NCBI GenBank assembly: GCA_035489015.1
Contig: DATHKR010000326.1
Span: forward strand, 18,405 to 82,404
Direction of reading: 5' to 3'
DNA: 64,000 nucleotides
From: DATFRY01 sp035489015
Lineage (GTDB): Bacteria; Myxococcota_A; Polyangia; Haliangiales; Haliangiaceae
This document shows positions 8,607 through 23,457 of this stretch, piece after piece. How positions within the stretch are numbered: the first letter of the stretch is position 1; every line of letters begins with the position of its first letter. The translations under genes and the position numbers were made by a program. Below the pieces are notes generated by a model. The model was not told where the DNA came from. It did not search any database and saw only the letters and a program-made list of their open reading frames with translations.

Positions 8607-9272
8607 TCAGCGTCTGCGCCGATGGGCGCCGGTCCGACGGGTGACGTCGTCCGGGATGCCGCTCTTGCGCGGATAGAGCCCGATGCCGATCACCCCGGTC
8701 ACCGCGACCGCGAGCTCGGTCGCGCGCGCCGCGTCCACCGCGCCCAGCTGGCCCTCGACGATCTGGTGCGCGAGCCCGTGCACGATCGACCGGGCCGCCA
8801 GCATGACCTCGTCGATCGGAAGCGGGGAGATCGACCCGGCGGCCTGGGCGGCGGCGACCGCGGCGCGCTGGTCGGCCTCCTGCTGCTGCTGGCGCGCGCG
8901 CTGCTCGGGCGGCAGCAGCTCGAACAGGCCGGGGATGGTGAGCGCGCGGAACAGCTCCGGGTTCGCCGCCGCGAACCGGACGTAGGCGATGCCGTTGGCG
9001 CGGAACTGCTCCAGCGGATCGGGGAGCGCCTCGGCCACCGCCGCCGCGACCTCCTCGTCGAGCCGGCTCATGCACTCGGTGGCGACCGCGGTCAGCAGCT
9101 CCTCCTTGTCCTTGAAGTGCCGGTAGGGCGCCGCCGGCGAGACACCGGCGCGGCGGGCCACGTCGCGCAGCGTGAACCCGGCCACGCCGTCCTCGGCGAT
9201 CGCGCGCAAGGTGGCGGCGATCAGCGCCGCGCGCAGGTTGCCGTGGTGATAGCCGCGCCGCTTGTGCTTGAT
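8607..9272 (-). CDS. TetR/AcrR-family repressor (start uncertain)
   Basis: The N-terminal helix-turn-helix is textbook TetR: RRGYHHGNLRAAL, then TLRDVARRAGVSPAAPYRHF. The C-terminal part (FAAANPELFRAL) matches the WHG-type ligand domain. It is divergent from the carotenoid oxygenase gene, and two related palindromes lie between them, so it probably represses that gene and itself in response to a hydrophobic ligand. The start is a puzzle: the first canonical codon in frame is TTG at 9209, which would delete helix 1 of the HTH. The frame stays open upstream to 9317 without ATG, GTG or TTG. I place the start at ATC (9270-9272), just before KHKRRGYHHG and after GGGCGAA; ATT at 9282-9284 is an alternative. 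An ATG at 9292 is out of frame, so a sequencing frameshift is also possible. Confidence 0.85.
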   Translation of the reverse strand: MKHKRRGYHHGNLRAALIAATLRAIAEDGVAGFTLRDVARRAGVSPAAPYRHFKDKEELLTAVATECMSRLDEEVAAAVAEALPDPLEQFRANGIAYVRFAAANPELFRALTIPGLFELLPPEQRARQQQQEADQRAAVAAAQAAGSISPLPIDEVMLAARSIVHGLAHQIVEGQLGAVDAARATELAVAVTGVIGIGLYPRKSGIPDDVTRRTGAHRRRR

Positions 9273-9281
9273 TTCGCCCGG

Positions 9282-9302
9282 AATGTAACCATTGTTTACA
9301 TT
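9282..9302. promoter_or_regulatory. Putative TetR operator 1
   Basis: A 21-base palindrome with arms AATGTAAC and GTTTACATT, mismatched only at one symmetric pair and the central base. It covers the start region of the TetR-family gene and shares the half-site ATGTAAAC with the second palindrome 35 bases away. Binding by the adjacent regulator is inferred. Confidence 0.6.
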
Positions 9303-9337
9303 TTTCCTTGCGGGTCAATCGGGGCGGCGCCAGGATG

Positions 9338-9356
9338 ATGTATACAGCGTTTACAT
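9338..9356. promoter_or_regulatory. Putative TetR operator 2
   Basis: A 19-base palindrome, arms ATGTATAC and GTTTACAT, with one mismatched pair outside the centre. It ends 12 bases before the ATG of the carotenoid oxygenase and abuts its GAGGAG ribosome-binding site, so a bound repressor would block that transcript. Confidence 0.6.
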
Positions 9357-9368
9357 GAGGAGCTGCCG

Positions 9369-10865
9369 ATGACCACCCGCCACGCCGTCGCCACCGCATC
9401 CGCCCCGTCTCCCGTCAGCGCTCGCCTCGGCGCGGCGCTGGCCCCGCCGCTCGCGGCCGCGCCGGCCGCGCCGTCGCTGACCACCCGGCTGTGGTCGCAG
9501 GGGCTGAAGCGCGAGCACGGATTCGAGCCGCTGGAGATCGAGGGGGTGATCCCGGCCGAGCTGCGCGGCACGCTCTACCGCAACGGCCCCGGGCAGTTCG
9601 AGATGGACGGGACCAGGTACACGCACCCGTTCGAGGGCGACGGCGCGATCACCGCGGTCCGGCTCGGTGGGGGCGCCGCGCTCGGCGCCTCCATCATCAC
9701 CCCGACCGCCGGGCTGATCGAGGAGCGGGCCGCCGGCGCGCTGCGCTACGGCCAGGCGGCGCCGTGGTGGCGCCGGGTCCGCAACATGATCGGCGGGCGC
9801 CGCAAGAACACCGCCAACACCAGCGCGCTCGTGTGGCAGGGCCGGTTGTTCGCGCTGATGGAGGGGGCGGTGCCGACCGAGCTCGACCCGCGCGATCTCT
9901 CGGTGCGCGGCGAGACCGCCCTCGGCGGCGTCGTCATCCAGACCTTCTCGGCCCACCCGCACCGGGTCGGGGCGCGCCGGGCGATCTACGGCTTCGGCCT
10001 CGAGTACGGCCGCACCACCAGGCTGCACCTCTACGAGCTGCCCGACGCCGGCGCCGCGCGCTGGATCGGCAGCGTCGTGCTCGACGCGGCCGTCATGCTG
10101 CACGACTTCATCGCGACCGACACCCACCTGGTCTTCTTCGTCTCGCCGGCCCGCGTGGTCGTGCCGCGCATGCTGCTGCAGCTGGGCCGGTTCGAAGATC
10201 TGTGGAAGTGGAGGCCGGAGCACGGCACCGAGGTGATCTGCGTGCCCATCGACCGGCCCGCGGAGGTCGTCCGCTTCATCGTCGACGCGTTCTACCAGTG
10301 GCACTTCGCCAGCGCCTTCACCCGCGCCGGCGAGCTGGTGGTCGACTACGTGCGCTACCCGGACTTCGATTCGTTTGGCCAGATCGGCCGCTACCTGTCG
10401 GCCCCCGCGACCGCAGAGGACCAGATGCTCACCGAGGGGCGGGCCCACCGCGCCACGATCGACCTGCGCGCGCGCACGCTCAGGTCCGAGCCGCTGCTCG
10501 ACCGGCCCGTCGAGTTCCCGACGGTCGCGCCCGGTCGCGAGGGCACCGCCGACCCGACCATCTACCTGGCGTTCGACGACCTCCGGGCGATCGGCCGGCT
10601 CGATCCGCGCACCGGCGCGGTGGTGTCACACGAGCTGCCGGCGACCCAGCGCGTGACCGAGCCGCTGTTCGTCCCGCGCCCGGGCGCGACCGCCGACGAC
10701 GACGGCCACGTGATCGCGCTCTGCCACGACGACCCGAGCGATCGCGCGTTCCTGGCCATCTACGACGCCGCCCGGCTGCCCGACGGCCCGGTCGCGCGCG
10801 CCTGGTTCGATCACCAGGTGCCGATCACGTTCCACGGGACCTACGCGCCGGACCCGCTGCTCTGA
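9369..10865 (+). CDS. Carotenoid oxygenase (RPE65/CCD family)
   Basis: A 498-residue seven-bladed propeller enzyme of the carotenoid cleavage dioxygenase family, which uses Fe(II) and O2 to cut a polyene or stilbene double bond. The four iron ligands are recognisable: His196 or His198 (FSAHPHRV), His245 (MLHDFIAT), His312 (YQWHFASAF) and His489 (ITFHGTYAP). The N-terminal GTLYRNGPGQFEMDG is also diagnostic. The first ~40 residues are Ala/Pro-rich and may be disordered. Start at 9369 has GAGGAG 8 bases upstream. The divergent TetR gene and the two palindromes imply induction by a substrate-like ligand. Substrate (apocarotenoid or lignostilbene) cannot be told apart. No carotenoid biosynthesis genes are nearby. 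Confidence 0.93.
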   Translation: MTTRHAVATASAPSPVSARLGAALAPPLAAAPAAPSLTTRLWSQGLKREHGFEPLEIEGVIPAELRGTLYRNGPGQFEMDGTRYTHPFEGDGAITAVRLGGGAALGASIITPTAGLIEERAAGALRYGQAAPWWRRVRNMIGGRRKNTANTSALVWQGRLFALMEGAVPTELDPRDLSVRGETALGGVVIQTFSAHPHRVGARRAIYGFGLEYGRTTRLHLYELPDAGAARWIGSVVLDAAVMLHDFIATDTHLVFFVSPARVVVPRMLLQLGRFEDLWKWRPEHGTEVICVPIDRPAEVVRFIVDAFYQWHFASAFTRAGELVVDYVRYPDFDSFGQIGRYLSAPATAEDQMLTEGRAHRATIDLRARTLRSEPLLDRPVEFPTVAPGREGTADPTIYLAFDDLRAIGRLDPRTGAVVSHELPATQRVTEPLFVPRPGATADDDGHVIALCHDDPSDRAFLAIYDAARLPDGPVARAWFDHQVPITFHGTYAPDPLL

Positions 10866-10875
10866 TCCGTGATCC

Positions 10876-10907
10876 GCTCGAGTCGATGCGTGTCGATCGA
10901 CTCGAGC
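10876..10907 (+). terminator. 12-bp perfect inverted repeat after the carotenoid oxygenase
   Basis: GCTCGAGTCGAT (10876-10887) pairs perfectly with ATCGACTCGAGC (10896-10907) across an 8-base loop, beginning 11 bases after the stop codon. There is no T-tract. Position suggests a transcription terminator or 3' stabilising hairpin. Confidence 0.6.
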
Positions 10908-10985
10908 ATCGCGCGGCGTGATGGTGGACCCACGTGAGGCGCGGTCGCGGTCGCTGTGGCCGGCTCGCCTCGCGGGGGATCCCCC

Positions 10986-12332
10986 ATGCGACGCACACTC
11001 CAGCTCGCCGCCGCTCGCGCTCGTCGCCGCGCCACCTGGGTGCTGGTCGGCCTGGTGGTCGCGGCGCGCTGGGTGTCCGCGGCCGAGCCGCACCCGGTGG
11101 CCGGCGCGGTCGCTTCGGCGGCCCCGTCCGACGACGATGACGACGATGACGACGACGACGGCCACGACGACGATGATCATGACGACGCGGGGCCGGATCG
11201 ACCGGTAGACGCCGGCGCCGCGCCGGTCGCCGACATCGACGTCGTCGGCGCGCTGGTCGACGCCGATCAGCGCGTCTTCTGCTCCGGCGCGCTCCTCACC
11301 CCCGACATCGTCCTGACCGCGGCGCACTGCATCGCGCGCGACGGGGTGGTGAGGTGGCCCTGGGGATTCTTCCGCGGCCAGGACGTGAGGCTCGGCGGCG
11401 AGCTCGTCCGCGTGCTCGACGGCGCGGTTCACCCGGACTACGACGACTTCCTCCACTCGGCCGACCTGGCGGTCCTCCGCATCGCCGGCGGCGGGCCGCG
11501 CTCCTCCCTCGAGCTCGACGGCGCGGCGCCCCCGGTCGGCGCGGCGGTGCGCGCGGTCGGCTTCGGCGCGGCCGCGGCTGGCCCGACCGGGCGCGACGCG
11601 CAGGTGACCTCGGAGGCCGAGGACTCGTTTCGCTACCAGCCGGGCACCTGCCCGGGCGACTCGGGCGGCCCGGTCCTGGTCGGCGGCGCGGCACCGCGCA
11701 TCGCGGGCGTCGTATCGACCGGCGCGGCCGGCTGCGCGACGGCGCGCGCGGTCGCGGTCGCCGCCCACGCCGCGTGGATCCAGGACGCGGTCGCCTACCT
11801 CGATCCACCCGCGTGCCGCGCCGGCGACGGGCGCTGCGGCGCCGGCTGCCGGCTGGGCGACCCCGACTGCCCGTGCACCGCGAGCGACGGCGCCTGCCAT
11901 CTGTGCGACGGGGTCGACCCGGACTGCGCCACCACCTGCGCGGCCGACGGCGCGTGCGTCGACGCATGCCTGGCGCCCGATCCCGACTGCCGCGCGCAGG
12001 AGGAGGGCGCCGCCTGCACCGACGGCATCGAGTGCGCCAGCTCGATCTGCTTGCGCGGCACCTGCCGCGAGCCGTGCGCGCCGGCGACCGGCGCCGGCTG
12101 TCCGCCGTGGGCATCGTGCGTCGCGACCGACGGCGACCTCGGCGCGTGCCTGCCGACCCAGGGCGTCGGCGTCCGGGGCGGCTGCGGCGTCGCTCGCGCC
12201 ACCCGGTCGACCGGCGCGCCGACCGCGCTCCTGCTCTCGCTCCTCGCGCTGGTCGCGGCCCGCCGCCGCGCCGCGCTCGCTCGACCGATTCCGCCCGGGA
12301 GAAACCGCAGCAACCAAGGAGACTGGCAATGA
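10986..12332 (+). CDS. Secreted trypsin-like serine protease with MYXO-CTERM-like tail
   Basis: A 448-residue exported S1-family protease. A signal peptide (WVLVGLVVAARWVSA) is followed by an Asp/His-rich run at about residues 49-67 and then the protease domain. The catalytic triad is visible: His in VLTAAHC, Asp in HSADLAVLRI and Ser in CPGDSGGPV. After it comes a Cys-rich stretch of short CxxxDxDC-like units (for example RLGDPDCPCTASDGAC). The tail has a Gly-Cys pair (GGCGVA), a hydrophobic helix (TALLLSLLALVAARRR) and basic residues, resembling the MYXO-CTERM sorting signal of myxobacteria, so the product is probably surface-anchored. Start at 10986 follows GGGGGAT. Its stop overlaps the next gene's ATG (ATGA), so the two are probably co-translated. 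Confidence 0.88.
   Translation: MRRTLQLAAARARRRATWVLVGLVVAARWVSAAEPHPVAGAVASAAPSDDDDDDDDDDGHDDDDHDDAGPDRPVDAGAAPVADIDVVGALVDADQRVFCSGALLTPDIVLTAAHCIARDGVVRWPWGFFRGQDVRLGGELVRVLDGAVHPDYDDFLHSADLAVLRIAGGGPRSSLELDGAAPPVGAAVRAVGFGAAAAGPTGRDAQVTSEAEDSFRYQPGTCPGDSGGPVLVGGAAPRIAGVVSTGAAGCATARAVAVAAHAAWIQDAVAYLDPPACRAGDGRCGAGCRLGDPDCPCTASDGACHLCDGVDPDCATTCAADGACVDACLAPDPDCRAQEEGAACTDGIECASSICLRGTCREPCAPATGAGCPPWASCVATDGDLGACLPTQGVGVRGGCGVARATRSTGAPTALLLSLLALVAARRRAALARPIPPGRNRSNQGDWQ
11130..11186 (+). repeat. GAC/GAT trinucleotide microsatellite
   Basis: Nineteen consecutive codons, nearly all GAC or GAT with single GGC, CAC and CAT interruptions, encode an Asp/His-rich patch between the signal peptide and the protease domain. 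Such trinucleotide runs can change length by slippage without shifting frame. Confidence 0.8.
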
Positions 12333-13114
12333 AGCGCACCTACTCACTCGCAGCGAAGCTCGTGGCAGGCCTGACCGCGGTGGCGTTCACCGGCATGGGC
12401 TGCACCGCCGGACAGGACCCTGGCGGGGCCGACCCGGGCGCCCGCCAGGTCACCGTCCAGGTCTGGACCAACCTGCCCGACGAGTCCGGCACCCGGCAGA
12501 TGCAGGACTTCGGCTCGTCCGGGTTCCTCCTCGACGACTTCGCGTCGTGGGAGCGCGCGCTGGTGGTCGACGGGGTCGAGACGACCGATCTGGCCACCAT
12601 CCGCCGCGGCAACCAGATCGTCGTCCCGCTCGACACCGGCGAGACCGCGACGCTGGTCCGGCGCGGCGACCGGCTCGAGCTGGACAGCTTCACCGGAGCC
12701 GACGACGGCGCCAGCGAGCTGCCGCGCGGCGCGGTCCACGCGGTGCGCCTCCTGCCCGCCGGCTTCGAGGTGTTCCTGACCGGCTCCACCAGCGACGCGC
12801 CCGACACGGTGGTGAAGCTGTCCGGGATCGAGGACCTCGACGCGGAGCAGAGCGCCCTGGTCGCCGCCCTCGCGCTGGAGGCGATGCTGGTCTCCCTCGA
12901 GGACGGCGAGCAGATCGCGCCGGCCATCGCGATCGCGATCATCGCCGCCATCGTCGGCGCGGCGTGGCTGGCCCTGTGCGGCGGCCTGGCCTGGGAGTGC
13001 GCCTATCGCTGCTCGGGCTGGCCCGGCTTCCAGACCCAGTGCGCCGGGGTGACCGTGTCGGTCAACCCCACCAACGTGCAGGTCGGCGGCGGCTACTCCT
13101 GCCGCTGTCAGTAG
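12329..13114 (+). CDS. Lipoprotein with Cys-rich C-terminus, coupled to the protease
   Basis: A 261-residue protein. A signal peptide ends in the lipobox TGMGC (MKRTYSLAAKLVAG start). The middle is beta-rich. A glycine/alanine hydrophobic segment (IAPAIAIAIIAAIVGAAWLA) near residues 191-215 is followed by a short tail with six cysteines (LCGG, WECAYRC, TQCAG, SCRCQ), likely disulfide-bonded. The ATG overlaps the stop of the upstream serine protease gene and AGGAG precedes it. The pairing suggests a functional partner such as a substrate, chaperone or inhibitor, but nothing in the sequence decides which. No family recognised. Confidence 0.78.
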   Translation: MKRTYSLAAKLVAGLTAVAFTGMGCTAGQDPGGADPGARQVTVQVWTNLPDESGTRQMQDFGSSGFLLDDFASWERALVVDGVETTDLATIRRGNQIVVPLDTGETATLVRRGDRLELDSFTGADDGASELPRGAVHAVRLLPAGFEVFLTGSTSDAPDTVVKLSGIEDLDAEQSALVAALALEAMLVSLEDGEQIAPAIAIAIIAAIVGAAWLALCGGLAWECAYRCSGWPGFQTQCAGVTVSVNPTNVQVGGGYSCRCQ

Positions 13115-13131
13115 GCCGCGGGAGACCGCCC

Positions 13132-13174
13132 CCACACAGATCGTGCGCACGGTTCGCACGCGCGATCCGTGTGG
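13132..13174 (+). terminator. Imperfect hairpin after the protease-lipoprotein pair
   Basis: CCACAC-A-GATCG at 13132-13143 pairs with CGATC-C-GTGTGG at 13163-13174, with one A/C mismatch. An inner TGCG/CGCA pairing adds to the stem, with a four-base bulge. It starts 17 bases after the stop codon. No T-tract follows. It probably ends the 10986-13114 transcript ahead of the giant gene. Confidence 0.5.
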
Positions 13175-13248
13175 CGGGGCGGGGCGGCCGCCGTGATGGC
13201 GGGCTCTTGCGGCTGGCGCAACCGTTGCTCTGACCGCACCGACGGCGG

Positions 13249-20684
<7,436 letters not shown>

Positions 20685-20688
<4 letters not shown>

Positions 20689-21116
20689 GTCTGGGGATCG
20701 CGGGCACCGCCGACGAGCTGAAGTACGGCACCACCTACCTCCACACCGCGGCGGATCTGTGGTCGCTGGTGGACCCGCGCCGCGGCGACGCGATCCGCGC
20801 CTGGCTGCGCGACGAGTGGGCCGCCCACGACGACGACCCGGATCTCCAGATTTACAACGTGGACGGCCTGCGCCGCCTGGTCGGCCTGCTCGACGGCCTC
20901 GACGGCGCCCTCCGCGCCGAGCTCACCGACGCCAGCTTCCGAGTCGACCCCGAGACCGCGGCGCGCCTGACCGCGCGCGACCCGACCATGGTCGATTCCT
21001 GGCAGGGCGACGAAGGCCCGGTCCACACCCTCGCCAACCGGGTCGGCGAGGTCCACGAGGTCCAGGCGCTGGTGAAGAGAGCGATCGCCATGGACCGGGA
21101 CGTGGAGGTCGGCTGA
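20685..21116 (+). CDS. Small acidic protein, candidate immunity or chaperone for the giant protein
   Basis: A 143-residue soluble protein rich in Asp and Glu, with alpha-helical sequence and no signal peptide. No family recognised. Its ATG overlaps the stop codon of the 2,479-residue gene (ATGA), so translation is probably coupled and production matched. That arrangement, plus small size and acidity, is what immunity proteins against nuclease toxins usually show. An adaptor or chaperone for loading the large protein would look the same. The next gene begins one base after its stop. No cysteine or metal-binding motif is evident. Confidence 0.75.
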
Positions 21117-21117
21117 G

Positions 21118-22017
21118 ATGCCAGCCGCAAGCGCCGAGTTCCCGATCGGCGACACGCTCGCCGGCGGCGCCTGGCGGGTGACCGAGCACCTGCGCGGCAC
21201 CGGCTCGCAGCAGCTCCACCTCGCGACCCGGGCGGATCGGCCCGACGCTCGCGCCCTGGTCTCGACGATCTGGGCCCCGCGCGGCGCGCCCGGCGCCGAG
21301 CTGCTCGAGAAGCTCGGGTACCGCCTGCCCGGCGTCCTCGAGCTGGTCCACCTGGGCCCGTTCGACCCGAGCGGCGACGAGCTCCGCCGGACCCACCAGC
21401 GCCAGCACGTCGCGCTGGTCGAGCGGCTGCCCGACGGCCGCGGCGCCGACGCCGGCAGCGAGTGGCTGCCGCGTCTGGTCAGCGGACCGCTGGGGCCGCG
21501 CGCGGCCGTCGAGCTGGGGCGCTCGGTCGGTGCGATCCTGGCGCGGGCCGCGGACGCCGGACCGCTCCTGGTCGGAGTGCGCCCCGAGTACATCTGGGCC
21601 ACCCGCGACGGCGACCAGCTCCGCGCCACCGGCCTCAGCGGGAGGAACTGGGAGCTCTTCGCCCACACCGGCGGCGGCTGCCTGGTCCCCGGCCGCCTGT
21701 TCGAGCGCCACTACTACGCCCCCGAGGTCTACCGCGAGCGAGGCGAGGGCCCCGAGTCGCTGGTCTTCACCCTGGCCGCGATGATCGCCGAGTGGGCCAC
21801 CGGGCAATATCCCTTCCCCGACTCGTGGGCGGGCGGAAACATGCAGTCCCTTTGCGAGGGCCGCCACGCCCCCCTCGACCTGCGGCCCCCGATGGCCGAC
21901 CTCCTCGGCCTCTGTCTCGACGCCGAGCCGGCCCACCGGCCCTCGCTGCCCTACCTCCTCCGCCGGCTGGAGCTGCTGAGCAGGAGCGCGCCGGCCGACG
22001 CCGAGAACACCGAGTAG
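21118..22017 (+). CDS. Kinase-fold protein lacking catalytic residues (pseudokinase)
   Basis: A 299-residue protein with the outline of a Ser/Thr kinase. The N-lobe starts like a kinase (LAGGAWRVTEHLRGTGSQQL). The place of HRDLKPEN reads GVRPEYIWA, the place of DFG reads ATGLSGRN, the APE motif is kept (YYAPEVY), and the C-lobe has LAAMIAEWATGQYPFP and CLDAEPAHRPS. The catalytic Asp, the metal-binding Asp and an obvious N-lobe Lys are missing, so it is probably a pseudokinase acting as a scaffold or nucleotide sensor. It begins one base after the stop of the small acidic gene, forming a three-gene operon with the giant DUF4157 gene. Its 3' end overlaps the convergent DoxX gene by 67 bases. 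Confidence 0.78.
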   Translation: MPAASAEFPIGDTLAGGAWRVTEHLRGTGSQQLHLATRADRPDARALVSTIWAPRGAPGAELLEKLGYRLPGVLELVHLGPFDPSGDELRRTHQRQHVALVERLPDGRGADAGSEWLPRLVSGPLGPRAAVELGRSVGAILARAADAGPLLVGVRPEYIWATRDGDQLRATGLSGRNWELFAHTGGGCLVPGRLFERHYYAPEVYRERGEGPESLVFTLAAMIAEWATGQYPFPDSWAGGNMQSLCEGRHAPLDLRPPMADLLGLCLDAEPAHRPSLPYLLRRLELLSRSAPADAENTE

Positions 22018-22385
22018 TCGAGAGGAGACTGGGGACCGAGCGAGATCGCCATGGCGATCCCGAACACGGCGAGCAGCACCGAGGCGGCGAGCGCCGTGCG
22101 GGCCAGCTGGAAGCCGACCACCAGCGCGAGCCCGAGCGAGAGCTCGGCGACGGTGGCGAGGACCGCCAGCGCCGGGATCGCGGACGCCGGCGCGAACGAG
22201 TTGACCTCGGCGGTGTAGGCGAGGAAGCCCGTCCAGGTGCCGTCGCCCCACAGCCCGAGCCGGCTGGCCACCGCCGACAGAAAGGCGGCGCCCAGCGCGA
22301 GGCGCGCGTAGAGGATCGCCGCGCGCCACCGGCGGTCGGCCGGCTCGACGACCTCGTCCTCCAGGGCTGGTCGGCTATCGGGCAT
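21951..22385 (-). CDS. DoxX-like membrane protein
   Basis: A 144-residue protein with four hydrophobic helices, starting with ILYARLALGAAFLSAVASRLGLWG, which is the usual DoxX-family first helix. The second to fourth helices cover about residues 65-130. DoxX proteins are small membrane proteins linked to redox and thiol stress in some bacteria, but the activity here is unknown. Its ATG lies inside the end of the upstream cupin gene (11-base overlap), so the two form an operon. The 3' end overlaps the convergent pseudokinase gene. The C-terminus is a short Ser/Arg tail. Confidence 0.8.
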   Translation of the reverse strand: MPDSRPALEDEVVEPADRRWRAAILYARLALGAAFLSAVASRLGLWGDGTWTGFLAYTAEVNSFAPASAIPALAVLATVAELSLGLALVVGFQLARTALAASVLLAVFGIAMAISLGPQSPLDYSVFSASAGALLLSSSSRRRR

Positions 22386-22854
22386 CGGGAGCCCCGGTGG
22401 CGGCCAGGAACCGACGGTAGGCGTCGCCGGTCGAGCCGGTGGTCGACCGGCTCACCACCTGGCCGTTCTCGTCGAGGTACTCGACCGCGCCGCGCACGAC
22501 CACGTGGACGATGAGCGGCTCGTCGCCGATCGCCATCCAGCTGTCGACGTTGCCGGGCGGCTCGTACACGTAGCCACCCGGCTCGACGACATCGCCGGTG
22601 TCGAGCAGCCTTCGCTGGCCGGACACGTTGAACGCGTGCACCTCGCCCTCGTGCCGGTGGCGCGGGATGATCGTCCCCGGCTCGAGCCGGAGCAGCAGCG
22701 CGCGGGCCTGGTCGTCGCTCTCCGCCCGCAGCGCCTTGAGCCAGAAGCCCGGGCTGATCGGCTGCCACGGCAGCGACGCGCTGTCGATGACCGGTGAGGG
22801 GGCGGCCCTGGTGGTGGTCGTGGTCGTGGGGGTCGTGGTGTTCGCGGTTTCCAT
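22375..22854 (-). CDS. Cupin-domain protein
   Basis: A 159-residue single-domain cupin. Motif 1 is RHRHEGEVHAFNVSGQ, supplying His-x-His-x4-Glu-x-His metal ligands. Motif 2 region is PPGNVDSWMAIGDEPLI, in which the usual second His is not obvious. The profile resembles ChrR-like and dihydroxyacetophenone dioxygenase-like cupins. The start at 22854 is chosen because AGGAGG precedes it and it skips a non-conserved upstream stretch. A Thr-rich N-terminus (TTTPTTTTTT) follows the start. It is co-transcribed with the downstream DoxX gene, and divergent from a VOC-family gene 156 bases away, so the three probably share control. Confidence 0.82.
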   Translation of the reverse strand: METANTTTPTTTTTTRAAPSPVIDSASLPWQPISPGFWLKALRAESDDQARALLLRLEPGTIIPRHRHEGEVHAFNVSGQRRLLDTGDVVEPGGYVYEPPGNVDSWMAIGDEPLIVHVVVRGAVEYLDENGQVVSRSTTGSTGDAYRRFLAATGAPDAR

Positions 22855-22952
22855 GCGGTCCTCCTGGATGCCCCCAACGTAGAGATTCGAGTGGCTCCTT
22901 CCAAGATCCAATTCGTTCATAGTTCACGGAGCCATTTGGAGGGTCGGAAAAC

Positions 22953-22970
22953 TGTCTTGACACAAAGACA
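22953..22970. promoter_or_regulatory. Inverted repeat overlapping a consensus -35 box
   Basis: TGTCTT and AAGACA form a perfect 6-base inverted repeat with a 6-base spacer, and the sequence TTGACA (22957-22962) sits inside it. It lies between the divergent cupin and VOC genes. A regulator binding here, such as the nearby MarR protein, could control both; this is inference. Confidence 0.5.
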
Positions 22971-23010
22971 AGATCCGCCATCCTCCCCGTGTCAGGACAA
23001 GGAGTCGTCA

Positions 23011-23457
23011 ATGGGACCGTTCGCGCTCACCGGAATCGATCACGTCGTCCTTCGCGTCGTCGATCTGCCCCGCATGCTGGCGTTCTACGGCGAGGTGCTG
23101 GGCTGCCGGGTGGAGCGAGAGCAGCCGGCGATCGGCCTCACCCAGCTGCGGGCCGGCGCGTCGCTCATCGATCTCGTCACCGTCGATGGCGAGCTGGGCC
23201 GGCGGGGCGGGGACGCGCCCCGCCGCGACGCGCCCAACGTCGACCACGTCTGCCTCGGCATCGAGCCGTTCGACGAGGAGCAGCTGCGGGCGCACCTGGC
23301 CCGCCATGCGGTCGACGTGGTGGAGAGCGGCATGCGCTACGGCGCGAACGGAGAGGGGCCGTCGGTCTACGTCCGCGACCCGGAGGGCAACGTCATCGAG
23401 CTGAAGGGCGGCGCCGCCCCGGACCAGCCGCCCGGCGCCGGGCCGCGGTCGGCGTAG
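23011..23457 (+). CDS. VOC-family (glyoxalase/dioxygenase fold) protein
   Basis: A 148-residue single-chain vicinal-oxygen-chelate protein. It opens with GIDHVVLRVVDLPRMLAFYG, where the His is a metal ligand, and has NVDHVCLGIE and a C-terminal VYVRDPEGNVIEL with the conserved Glu. The length fits a homodimer of paired beta-alpha-beta-beta-beta modules. Substrate cannot be assigned; VOC proteins include glyoxalases, ring-cleaving dioxygenases and resistance proteins. Start at 23011 has AGGAG nine bases upstream. It is divergent from the cupin/DoxX pair and converges on a MarR gene with a 65-base 3' overlap. Confidence 0.85.
   Translation: MGPFALTGIDHVVLRVVDLPRMLAFYGEVLGCRVEREQPAIGLTQLRAGASLIDLVTVDGELGRRGGDAPRRDAPNVDHVCLGIEPFDEEQLRAHLARHAVDVVESGMRYGANGEGPSVYVRDPEGNVIELKGGAAPDQPPGAGPRSA

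Noticed and set aside
9296..9571. 91-codon minus-strand frame at the start of the carotenoid oxygenase
   Set aside because: It lies over the oxygenase coding region and operator, with no motif.
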